A DNA stretch of 64,000 nt from Siphonodentalium dalli. Lineage: Eukaryota; Mollusca; Scaphopoda; Gadilida; Siphonodentaliidae. The translations under genes and the position numbers were made by a program. Location of the stretch: the NCBI GenBank assembly GCA_032622095.1, contig CP136064.1, positions 8,427,512-8,491,511 on the forward strand. The letters run 5' to 3'. The notes beneath the pieces were generated by a model. The model searched no databases. It was not told the DNA's origin and was given only the letters and a program-made list of their open reading frames with translations. Below are positions 10,926 to 20,657 of this stretch, in pieces. The first letter of the stretch is position 1. Every line of letters starts with the position of its first letter.

Positions 10926-11430
10926 TTACTTCATCAAGGCTGCAAGCAGAAAAATGAATTTAAGGATGCAAGTCAATAATAACCTAAACATTTAAGTTAA
11001 TGTCCAATTTTCCCTAATAACCAAACAGGGAGAGTAAGGCATCTCTCAATTTGAAACCTCTGAGCTGGTCCCTGACCTGGACTATATATAAATCCAGTTG
11101 GTGAATATGAACCCTGGTGAACCTACCAGTATACTAAATATAGCAGTTAGCATTAAGGAAGGAAATTCCCTACATTATTTGAGCAACAGTCTTAGTTTCA
11201 CCAGCTCAGATTAGTAGAACACACATGTACTGCCATGCTCGCATGATTCAGGCAAAAGTTGTAAGTAGTAAATGCTATAGAAACTTAGGCTGTTGTACAT
11301 AATAAATAGACAGTTTGTGTGTATATGAAGGGTAAAAGTTAACCACCAACTGTCAACTATGGCAAGCTACATGTATTGTGATGGTGTGTTACAGGTGCAG
11401 GCAACTAAAACAAACAAAAAATTGTGTGAC

Positions 11431-11572
11431 CTGGCCACCGTTAGTTGTGGAAAATATTCTATCAATTCCGCCGCAGGCTTGGACATACCACAGCAGCCAA
11501 AGAAGCGAGCACTCTCTCGGCTCAGATGTCACGTTCACGTTAACAAACAGGTGCATAAAACTCATTGCTGAT
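11431..11572 (-). CDS. mao: MAO exon 6b, tandem exon-6 variant (most MAO-A-like)
   Basis: A 142-nt exon: acceptor CTTTAATAG, A completing Lys, 47 codons ending TTNGGQ, donor GTCACA. Cavity positions 164/167/168/171/172/188/199 read F/L/F/V/N/Y/F, the same as human MAO-A except Val for Ile at 171. It is the best candidate for the ancestral or default exon. Its downstream intron block is shared with 6c and 6d. Confidence 0.95.
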
Positions 11573-11993
11573 CTATTAAAGAAAATTCAAAGCAAAATTT
11601 AGAACAAAGCCTCTTAAAGATATATTATGGACTTGTTCGGGCGTGTGAAACTTATAAGTCAGCTATGTCAACTGAAAGAATGGAACATTCAACTAATATA
11701 GTCGAAAATCTCAAGCAAATCGACCACACCACTCCATAGAAAACATTGTCTGAAATACGTTCAATTGTAAATATTTATTTCTCGATACGGGACGCAAATA
11801 TCGGCGATAAACAAACGAAAATTATTTTAACAACGAGAATCACTACATTTAATTAATATATAAGAATTCCTGTGAATTCAGTGTTGACACAAAATCACAA
11901 CAGCAATATTGACATTGAATCGAATCTTAAATATTTGCAGGGCCCTAATTTAGTGTAGAACCCTTCCTCCAGTTAATTATCACTTATTATAGA

Positions 11994-12247
11994 CAAGCCT
12001 TGAAATAGGGTGTCTGTCATTTGCAGAATGAGGTCCCCCGAGGGTGAATTTAGTGATGCTACCCCGCATAGCGGGCTAGCATCACCAAATTCACCCTCTG
12101 GGGACCTCATTCTGCTTACACATCAGCAGAATGAGGTTCCCAGAGGGTGAATTTGGTGATGCTAGCCCGCTATGCGGGGTAGCATCACTAAATTCACCCT
12201 CGGGGGACCTCATTCTGCAAATGACAGACACCATATTTCAAGGCTTG
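11994..12247. mobile_element. Palindromic MITE, GCAGAATGAGGT family, copy 1
   Basis: Bounded by CAAGCCTTGAAATAG and its inverse ending CAAGGCTTG. The arms contain GCAGAATGAGGTCCC and AGGGTGAATTTAGTGATGCT, repeated in inverse twice. Other copies are at 13212, 41775-42600, 51710 and 52558. Non-coding. Confidence 0.8.
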
Positions 12248-12359
12248 ATTATAGAACAGGTCCTCAGGGAGAATAACATTTCAGTCCATACCATAGCAGT
12301 AATTGTTTAATACTAAGTCAAGAGTCAAGATTGTTAAATTGGATGATTAATACTGAGGT

Positions 12360-12605
12360 TAATGACGGGAGCTCTTCTGGTGCAGAATGAAAGACCCTGT
12401 GCCAGTGCATTCACTTATATATGAGAGTGTCCCATAGTGAGCCTCACATATATAAGAGAATGCACTGTCTTACAAGGCCAAGGTACAATGTAAATATTGT
12501 TAGGCCAATGTATTCTCTTATATATGTGAGGCTCTTTATGGGAGATACGGACATATAAGTGAATGCGTTGGCACAGGGTTTTCGTAAAAATTCAGGAAGC
12601 TCCAT
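12360..12605. mobile_element. TTAA-family hairpin MITE, degraded copy
   Basis: Starts near GGGAGCTCTTCTGGTGCAG and ends CAGGAAGCTCCATG. It contains two hairpins with GTGCCAGTGCATTCACTTAT and CCAATGTATTCTCTTATATA. The outer TTAA sites have decayed. Confidence 0.65.
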
Positions 12606-12985
12606 GAATAATTATTTATTTTTTTCTGAAAATATGAAATATATACTGAATAATTAAACAAAATTAATATGTACATGTACATGTATGGGGGAAATATAAC
12701 TTTTTATTCCACACCCATTGACGTGAGGTACATGTATTCAATGGAATCCCAGCCATTGAATACATAGTAGTGTATACCTCTAGTGGAATACAAGCCCGAC
12801 CTATTCTTGTTGACGTTGTCGCCAAGAAAGATGACGTACATTACGTTGATCATCCGCTTCCGGTGATCCCCCCCATAATTACTGGCTATTTGTCAGACTT
12901 AAATCACAATAAAGGTGGCTATAGTAATAATGGATATGACATTCATGGATTGAACTTATCTGACTGAACGGTGTAGAATAAATAC

Positions 12986-13127
12986 AGAACACAACTTGCA
13001 TCATAATGTCGAATCTTTTATCGAACTCGTTGCAGACGGCGCAAAGTTACGCTCTAGCGAAATATATCCTTGCGCCATCCGCAACTCATTCGATAAAAGA
13101 TTCTCGATTAAGATGCGTGTTGTGTTA
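12986..13127. repeat. Inverted repeat
   Basis: GAATCTTTTATCGAACTCG and the inverse ACTCATTCGATAAAAGATTC flank a centre with TGCGCCATCCGCAAC-like arms; the outer ends ACACAAC and GTTGTGT also pair. Probably a small fold-back element. Confidence 0.65.
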
Positions 13128-13211
13128 TGTCTTTATATAAAATCAACATAATCAATTGTAGGTCTATGAATATGAGATGACAGTCCTACATAATCAATTT
13201 GAACTCATAGA

Positions 13212-13362
13212 CAAGCCTTGAAATAGCGTGTCTGTCATTTGCAGAATGAGGTTCCCAGAGGGTGAATTTGGTGATGCTAGCCCACTATGCGGGGTAGCAT
13301 CACTAAATTCACCCTCTGGGGACCTCATTCTGCAAGTGACAGACACACTATTTCAAGGCTTG
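13212..13362. mobile_element. Palindromic MITE, GCAGAATGAGGT family, copy 2
   Basis: A single-palindrome version bounded by CAAGCCTTGAAATAG and CTATTTCAAGGCTTG. Good arm pairing throughout. Confidence 0.82.
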
Positions 13363-15009
13363 CTCATAGATGTAATAAAAGAGAACATATAAGTCATAAC
13401 AATACCATACTTCAAGCATTTGTAGGCACAATAAGCATGCAATGTACATGTAGAGGACAATTTCCAGATTCGAATAGAAACAAATAGTTACGGTGTTAGA
13501 AAATGAAAGAAATGTGATCAAAACTGATCATTTCTGCAAATAATAATGTAAATGAAATGCTTGAAACAATAATGAAAATGAGAATACCTAAGGCCAAAGA
13601 AAATTAAATGTTTGGTTTGGGTTACAAGCCGGAAAAAAATAGGGTCGGTAGGTAGGCTTGAAATTTAATTTTTTTAATTATTTTTTTTATTTCGACATAT
13701 TCTTTTTACTTTTCATGTGCGTATTTTACTCTGCAAGATTGACATAAAACTACTTTTGATTATTTTTGTATAACTATTAATATTGCACCATACTTTTTCT
13801 AAGACATCAACCTATTCTGAGATGCTAAATGTGCTTTTTGTGTTTTATGAACTTTTTAAAACAAATTCAATTGATTTTCTTGAAAACCATGAAAAAAACT
13901 TCAGGGTAGGGGGTTTAAAATAGGTAGGGAAACCCAAACCACATATATTTTTTTCTTTGGCCAAAAATTCCACTATTCAATATAAGGCTTGTTTATTGTT
14001 TTGACAAGTATCAGCAAATTTATAAAAGCACTAACATTATCTCATAGAGCAATTCTGAGGGAAGTCTGGTCCAAAAGAGAAATAACCCCCAAAACTTGTG
14101 AATGGAGTATAAATAAACAGGGAAAATTATATAAATGAAATTATATAAACAGAAAAAACTGAAAAGTAATGATCAAAATAGAAGAAAACAAAAGAAGAAT
14201 CCTGGTGTAGTTACAAGTTTTTATAGAATATTGCACAAACGGAAGAAACAACTCTTTCAAACCAAATTCTGTTAAGATAACAAAAGAATGTAAAATATAA
14301 CAAAGAAAATTATATATGCTTGGAAAGATGACCATAGAATATAAATTGACATTCATACAAATCACAATAAATCAACTATTACGCAACTTAAATAAAACAG
14401 AATTGCCATCCATGTACTATAGCTAAGTAGCACTTTGTGTGTCTTTGGTTGAAGTAAAATTCGAAAACAAAGAATATACCAGCACTGACTCACACTAAAC
14501 AGCTACCGGTTTGATTGAGTTTACACTGAATACAATTACCAAATAAGTTAAAATTCTGTGTTTTCGCTCATCACTGAAGTATTCTTTTAAGAAAATAAAA
14601 TTTCAACGAACAACGAACAAAATGAATTTGAAAAAAAAATAAAAATAAGTAGCCTCCATCCCTCATCTTAAAATTGATATTTTAGTTTAATGGCCTAATC
14701 AAAATTTCAACCTTATAAAATGCCTCTAAAGTGCCTCTAAATATTATTAATAGACAATTCAGCATTTAACTAAATGAATCACACATTAAGAGACTTTCAA
14801 TAGGGTTGGTGATTCATGCAGCTTCCTTGACCATTAAATAGTGAAGGAAATGATATTTACGCTTCCAAAATAGATAATTATTGGGGACCAACACAGAAAG
14901 ACTGAATTTCTCTGATATCGCCATTAGCAGATCATTTGTTTTCAATACAGGGAGCACTGATTGAACCAAACAGTGTCAGTACCATTGACAATTTAAATGA
15001 CAAAATTAT
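13363..15009. other. Intron 6a-6b, no recognised feature
   Basis: About 1.6 kb of strongly AT-rich sequence. The 74-codon open frame at 14141-14365 (minus) is low-complexity Phe/Ile-rich and shows no family features. No additional copy of exon 6 was found. Confidence 0.6.
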
Positions 15010-15239
15010 TTAATCTTTGCATGACAGGAGCTTCCTGAAATTTTGCGAAAACCCTATGTGCCATTGCATTCTCTTATATAAGCGAGTCTCCCATAGCGTA
15101 CCTCGCATATATAAGGGTATGCATTGGCCTAACAATATTTACATTGACCTTGTAAGCCAGTGCATTCTCTTATATATGTGAGGCTCCCTATGAGGGAAAC
15201 TCACATATATACGAGAATGCACTGGAAAAGGATCTTTAA
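15010..15239. mobile_element. TTAA hairpin MITE, GGAGCTTCCTGAAATTT subfamily
   Basis: Contains GGAGCTTCCTGAAATTTTGC followed by two hairpins based on CATTCTCTTATATA. It ends at a TTAA shared with the next element. Confidence 0.7.
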
Positions 15240-15636
15240 CCCTTTACCCAACAGAACGGCCCTGTGCCAATGCATTCTCTTATATATGCGAGTCGACCAT
15301 AGGTCGCCTCGCATATATAAGAGAATGCATTGGCTTAACACATTAAAAATGATAAAATTGTTAAAGAATGGTAAAAAAAATGGTAAAAAGTGTTAAAAAA
15401 AGATTTGTTTTTAGGCCAATGCATTCTCTTATATATGCGAGGCGACCTATGGTCGACTCGCATATATAAGAGAATGCATTGGCACAGGGCATAACTGTAA
15501 CTATCACAATGTGGTCAAGGAGCCGGTTCCAATGATATCCATATTTGTATGGTTCTATTGAGACAGACCGAATATATTTTAGGCTGTTGAAGCTTTATTT
15601 GGCCGGTTTTGGCCGGTTTGTTGGGTAAAGGGTTAA
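15236..15636 (-). mobile_element. piggyBac-like MITE, CCCTTTACCCAACA family, copy 4
   Basis: In inverted orientation to copy 1: the GGCCGGTTTTGGCCGG end is on the right. TTAA at both ends. It ends 224 bp from the exon 6a donor. Confidence 0.92.
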
Positions 15637-15859
15637 TGCTGCACCAGCGCAGCTCCAGCCATGAAATGGTTAACATGGAATGGTTATATAGCTAACATGC
15701 TATGTACAAACATAGTTAAACTATTCTTGATGAACATTGAAGATTCAGTTAAATGGGCAGCAGATTTTCGTCATAAATGTCACTGCATTATTCATTTGTT
15801 TTCAGAATAAACTCAATCAAAGCACAGTCGAGCATTACAACAGTGATCCATTAAGTCAC

Positions 15860-16001
15860 CTGACCACCATTGTTTGTGCCGAATATCCTGAGGGCACCGC
15901 CAGCACCCTTCACATACCACAGCAACCAAAGTAGTGAGATTTCATAGGCTTCAGATGTTATGTTGACCTGAACAAACTGTCTCCCAAAAGCTATGGCCTC
16001 T
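15860..16001 (-). CDS. mao: MAO exon 6a, first tandem exon-6 variant
   Basis: A 142-nt exon: acceptor TTTATAG, A completing Lys, 47 codons ending NNGGQ, donor GTGACT. Cavity positions 164/167/168/171/172/188/199 read F/Q/F/V/N/Y/F. It is the most divergent copy: Gln at 167, a GAGGA sequence in place of ACGG/QCGG (Cys192 is Ala), and Gly at 200. The core [13 protein letters not shown] and NGGQ are kept. It is the first variant met by the spliceosome after exon 5 (1794-nt intron). A 34-bp tandem repeat carrying CTAAC motifs abuts its acceptor. Confidence 0.92.
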
Positions 16002-16018
16002 CTATAAATAATCGTTTA

Positions 16019-16290
16019 CATGTAAGTTAGCCCATAATCACATCTCATTTTGCATGTAAGTTAGCCCATAATCACATCTCATTTTGCATGTAAGTTAGCC
16101 CATAATCACATCTCATTTTGCATGTAAGTTAGCCCATAATCACATCTCATTTTATATGTAAGTTAGCCCAAAATCACAACTTATTTTATATGCAGGTTAG
16201 CCCAAAATCACATCTTATTTTACAAGTTTGAACTAGCCCAAAATCACATCTAATTTTACATGTAAGTTATCCCAAAATCACATCATATGA
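16019..16290 (-). repeat. 34-bp tandem repeat with branch-point-like motifs upstream of exon 6a
   Basis: About eight 34-bp units. Read on the transcript strand, six contain GGGCTAACTTACATG, so each carries the branch-point consensus CTAAC. The nearest CTAAC adenine (about 16027) is 25 nt from the exon 6a acceptor AG, an ideal distance. Whether the array affects splicing is inference. Confidence 0.8.
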
Positions 16291-16513
16291 ACTTAAATTC
16301 ATATCTCATGACCAGAAGGCTACAACTTGACTTGATGTAAACCTAATCTTGATACCTAAGAAGAAGTGTATTGTCAAAAGGTTTACAATCAACTGCCTAT
16401 AGAAACATTGAGATGAGTGGACAAACAATCACAGGGCAAGTTACAATCATCATTGAGGGAAACCCCACAGAAGAAAGAGAATCACAACTCAACAAACATC
16501 TATATATCCTCTG

Positions 16514-16903
16514 TTAACCCTTTACCCAACAGAAGGGCCCTGTGCCAATGCATTCTCTTATATATGCGAGTCGACCATAGGTCGCCTCGCATATATAAGA
16601 GAATGCATTGGCTTAACACATTAAAAATTATAAAATTGTTAAAGAATGTAAGAAAAAATGGTAAAAAAAGATTTTTTTTAGGCCAATGCATTCTCTTATA
16701 TATGCGAGGCGACCTATGGTCGACTCGCATATATAAGAGAATGCATTGGCACAGGGCATAACTGTAACCATCACAATGTGGTCAAGGAGCCGGTTCCAAT
16801 GATATCCATATTTGTATGGTGTTATTGAGACAGACCGAAGATATTTTAGGCTGTTGAAGCTTTATTTGGCCGGTTTTGGCCGGTTTGTTGGGTAAAGGGT
16901 TAA
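16514..16903 (-). mobile_element. piggyBac-like MITE, CCCTTTACCCAACA family, copy 5
   Basis: TTAA at both ends, inverted orientation, complete double hairpin. It lies in the intron between exons 5 and 6a. Confidence 0.92.
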
Positions 16904-17795
16904 AATCACAAATCAACAAACATCTATATATCCTCTGCTTAAATTTTACAAAATTAGGACACATAAATAAAAATACTGTGTTCTCACGCACCTCCGTCAT
17001 TACCTAAAGAGGAGTAATAATAAAATTTATTAACTCAATCTACAAAATATCGACAAACAGAAATTTAAATAGGTTTCTTATATAGAGGAACTCTTATGAG
17101 TCAGAAATATATACGAAATTTATTAAATGAGTGCACTCAATTTGATTCAAGCCGAGCTTTTGCGAGGCTAAAATCGAATTTAGTGGACGAGGTTAATAAA
17201 TTTCTTATAGAATTGCGACAAATATTAGATCCATTTTATCACATAATCACATTTTACCCCGGAAAAACGATCTGGAAATGGTTGCAGGGGTTAAAACAAA
17301 TTAATAATCATTATTGCAACCAAAGAGGAATTAAAGACACCTTCAAGAAAAAATATAGTTACATTTTAAATGTGTCTTTTCATGTTGACAAAATCACATG
17401 TTGACAATAATTGTACTAAGTTCTTACATCACTGGGCATGCTGATAATACACGTGTTTATTACTAAAAAATATGAGGCTGGGTTTAGGGGCTAATTAAGT
17501 GATACAAAAATATAATGGCTGAAAGGCAACTGAGAATAGATTATATAGATTGGTTGGAAGAATCTATAATTTTATTCCAAAAAGTTATCCATACTTCCAA
17601 AACTTTTGAGAACTCTTGTAAATAAAAACAAAAAATTATCCCTCGATCCCTCAACTAATTTTCATTATTAAATTGCCTGAGAACACAGGTATTATTATTT
17701 TAATGGCCTTATTGTGACAGGTGTCCAGAAATATCTCTATAAGAAAAGACAAGGTGACATTATTAGTGAATCAAAGAAGATGTATTATTACTTAC

Positions 17796-17887
17796 TTCGT
17801 CCACACTTGTTTGTTTAAGAATTCTTGCATCGTCATATTGTCCCACTCCTCGGCATGTGGGGCTTTCCAGGGAGCATCTAGAGGAAT
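17796..17887 (-). CDS. mao: MAO exon 5
   Basis: A 92-nt exon with acceptor TTGCTTCAG and consensus donor GTAAGT. It encodes IPLDAPWKAPHAEEWDNMT followed by MQEFLNKQVWT and two bases of the next codon. Human MAO has [20 protein letters not shown] in this position, just before the exon-6 segment. It ends in phase 2, so every exon-6 variant supplies the A that completes Lys. The strong donor here contrasts with the weak donors of all exon-6 copies. Confidence 0.96.
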
Positions 17888-18222
17888 CTGAAGCAATGAT
17901 AATGAGTCATGAGTGTGATAAAACAGAACAACACCTGTATATTATTAGTGGAAATTAAACAAACAAGACAGTCAATGACTGTTTAGATGCTCACCTGAAT
18001 GTAAAGACTGAGAAGACAGTACTTGTCAAAATCACTTAAAGCAAGTAGTTCTAAACATGGACATATGGTAGCTAGAGGTTCTACGTTGATCGGGGGTCTT
18101 CACTTTGGAAAAATTTCTCTAAGTGCACACCACTGAACAAACCCCAACCCCCTCCTCTAACCAGAAAACCAGACCACAGTCCTAAGATCACAAATTCTTT
18201 TTGATCATCCCTCTTAAGTACT

Positions 18223-18612
18223 TTAACCCTTTACCCAACAAACCAGCCAAATAAAGCTTCAACAGCCTAAATTATCTTCAGTCTGTCTCAATAGAACCAT
18301 ACAAATATGGATATCATTGGAACCGGCTCCTTGACCACATTGTGATAGTTACAGTTATGCCCTGTGCCAATGCATTCTCTTATATATGCGAGTCGACCAT
18401 AGGTCGCCTCGCATATATAAGACAATGCATTGGCCTAAAAAAAATCTTTTTTTAACACTTTTTACCATTTTTTCTTACATTCTTTAACAATTTTATAATT
18501 TTTAATGTGTTAAGCCAATGCATTCTCTTATATATGCGAGGCGACCTATGGTCGACTCGCATATATAAGAGAATGCATTGGCACAGGGCCGTTCTGTTGG
18601 GTAAAGGGTTAA
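18223..18612 (+). mobile_element. piggyBac-like MITE, CCCTTTACCCAACA family, copy 6
   Basis: TTAA-bounded, forward orientation, in intron 4 about 335 bp upstream of exon 5. The left end lacks one GGCCAAAACC repeat present in other copies. Confidence 0.92.
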
Positions 18613-20095
18613 GCTCAACAACTTTTGGAAATATCCAACATGACATCCCCAATAAAGTTGACCATTTCAGTCGAGCAATTTAACCAAAAGTAGGATGTGA
18701 CTGTTGGTCTATCAACAACAATTTCCATTGAATACTGGTCAGAAAATCAAACTATGAGAACAATTCTAACCTATTGTTGGGTGTTACAATCAAATTTACA
18801 ACAAATGATGTAACAGGCAAAGTTAGGGGTTCAAAATTCCAGCTCCGCTCTACATCCCCTCCCCATTGTCCCTAACATTGCCCTCTGCTACCCACCAAAT
18901 TATAATAATCAGTTTAGAAATCATTAGGAATCTATACATGTTTAGCAGTTGAAGTCAACAAAACTAATTTCAACAAGAGTGTTAAATCTGTTTCTCTGCC
19001 ACTTTTGACTGGCCAGCTATTCAAACAAATCCATATACATGTAATAGATTATACAAACAATATTCCTCTCTTCCTTCCAAACAAAAAGATATTGGTGTGG
19101 TAACTCACGAGTACCTCAGCGAATGTTATAACAGTGTTAGTTTTATTTAAAAACAAATGTTTGTTTGCTAAAAAGGAGATAAATCTAAAATATATATTTA
19201 ATCAAAAAGAATTAAAAAAAATTCATATTTTTTTTTTAATGTTCGCTCAAACAAATAAAAAATTAAATTAAATTTTCAATACTAGTAATTAAATTTTAGT
19301 TTTTTAAATCAAAATGTTTAAAAGTTCAAAATTTTAGACTTCTGATTATCAATATTCTTGAGGATAAAATGTTTTAAGAATTATTATCACAGGAAAGAGT
19401 TATAACCCTGGCTCCACCCATATTTAGAATTACTATGGAGGGAAAGAGTTATGGGTCTGGATTTGCACCTATTTGATCAGGCACCCTATTTGAACAAATC
19501 TGAATCCTAGTCACAAGGACCCTTGATACCAAATTTTTTTTTATATAATTTTTATTCGGTCATAAACATGGAAATATAACATACATATCAATACATATTA
19601 TAAGGGTTTTCACAAATTGCAATTGGTGGTGAATAAAAAAAATTCAATTCGTCTTATGTTTAGAGGGGTTAAAGGGGCCAGATTATTTATTTTGAATAAA
19701 GTGTTTTCCCCATTTTAACCACTTTGTTTGTTTTGGTGTTTTAACTGTCGTGAACTCTCCTGTATGACACTATGGTATATAAAATATAATACTTTATTGT
19801 ACACAATGTGCATCTAATTAATTAGTTCGCCCAATGTGATGATATGCATATACAAATATAAAACAAGGCGGAATATTTTGCAATTAAAATTTCAATCAGT
19901 CCTTTAATTTGTAAGGAATATGTACATGTGGGAATGTAAATATAACATATGAATGTCATTCTCAATGCTACTACATGGCTGTGAAGAAAAAAATAGACAA
20001 ATTTCTTATGAACCTTTTGTGTTCACAACATTTGTCAAAGTTCACCTCACATCTGTGCAGTTACATTGAAAAAGACAATAATCTGTTAAAGGTAC
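18613..20095. other. Intron 4, no recognised feature
   Basis: AT-rich sequence. A stretch near 19400-19530 (AAAGAGTTATGGGTCTGGA-like) has a related segment right of the 19-bp satellite near 23920, so the satellite seems to have expanded inside a duplicated or repeated sequence. No exon was seen. Confidence 0.6.
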
Positions 20096-20562
20096 TCAAC
20101 CCGATAAAACTCCTCTCAATTACTATTTCAATGGCTTCGGGGGTCAAAAATATTTGATTCGAGTCGAGGAAGTCACCCATCAAAGCTCAGATTTGTTAGA
20201 TATCGATTTTAGAAATCTATTATTTTTCATTATCGGGAATACTATCTGGCCCAGAACTCAGTCAAAATAGCGTTAAAATTACCACTTGATTTTAGAGTTA
20301 TTCATCCTTGTCTGTTTGAATAGATTTGGAGTACACATCCAGAGCAGATTACGGCAGTTATTAGTACTCATCTCGAGAACATAACAAATTTGAAAAATCA
20401 ATATCTAATAACTCTGAGCTTTGTTTGATGGGTTCCTCGACTCGAATCAAATATTTTTTACCCCCAAAGCCAAAGAAATAGTAATATAGGACCCTCTGAT
20501 CGGATTGTTGTTGTTGGAATCTGTTGAGATGGGGACCCTCTTTACGGGTTGAGTACCTTTAA
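20096..20562. mobile_element. TTAA-flanked AGGTACTCAA element, copy 1
   Basis: Bounded by TTAAAGGTACTCAACCCGAT and the inverse GGGTTGAGTACCTTTAA. The long internal inverted arms include GATTCGAGTCGAGGAA and CAAAGCTCAGA. Relatives are at 26674-27132 and 37925-38719. Confidence 0.8.
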
Positions 20563-20657
20563 ATGTAGGTGGGCAGCTTCTAAGGCATTCGGTTTATGTT
20601 TTTTTGTTTTTAAATTGAATTAGTAGTTAAGCACCTTTTTGATACCAAATATAAGCT

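Noticed and set aside
12770-12967. 65-codon ORF
   Set aside because: No recognisable domain and located between fold-back repeats; not supportable as a gene.
3690-16001. Seven separate MAO gene copies or pseudogenes
   Set aside because: Only the exon-6 segment is repeated; no other MAO exon occurs between copies, and all seven frames and splice sites are intact.
17096-17404. 102-codon ORF in the exon 5-6a intron
   Set aside because: Composition is partly protein-like, but no family motif, splice context or conserved neighbour was seen; it is most likely a chance frame in AT-rich intron.
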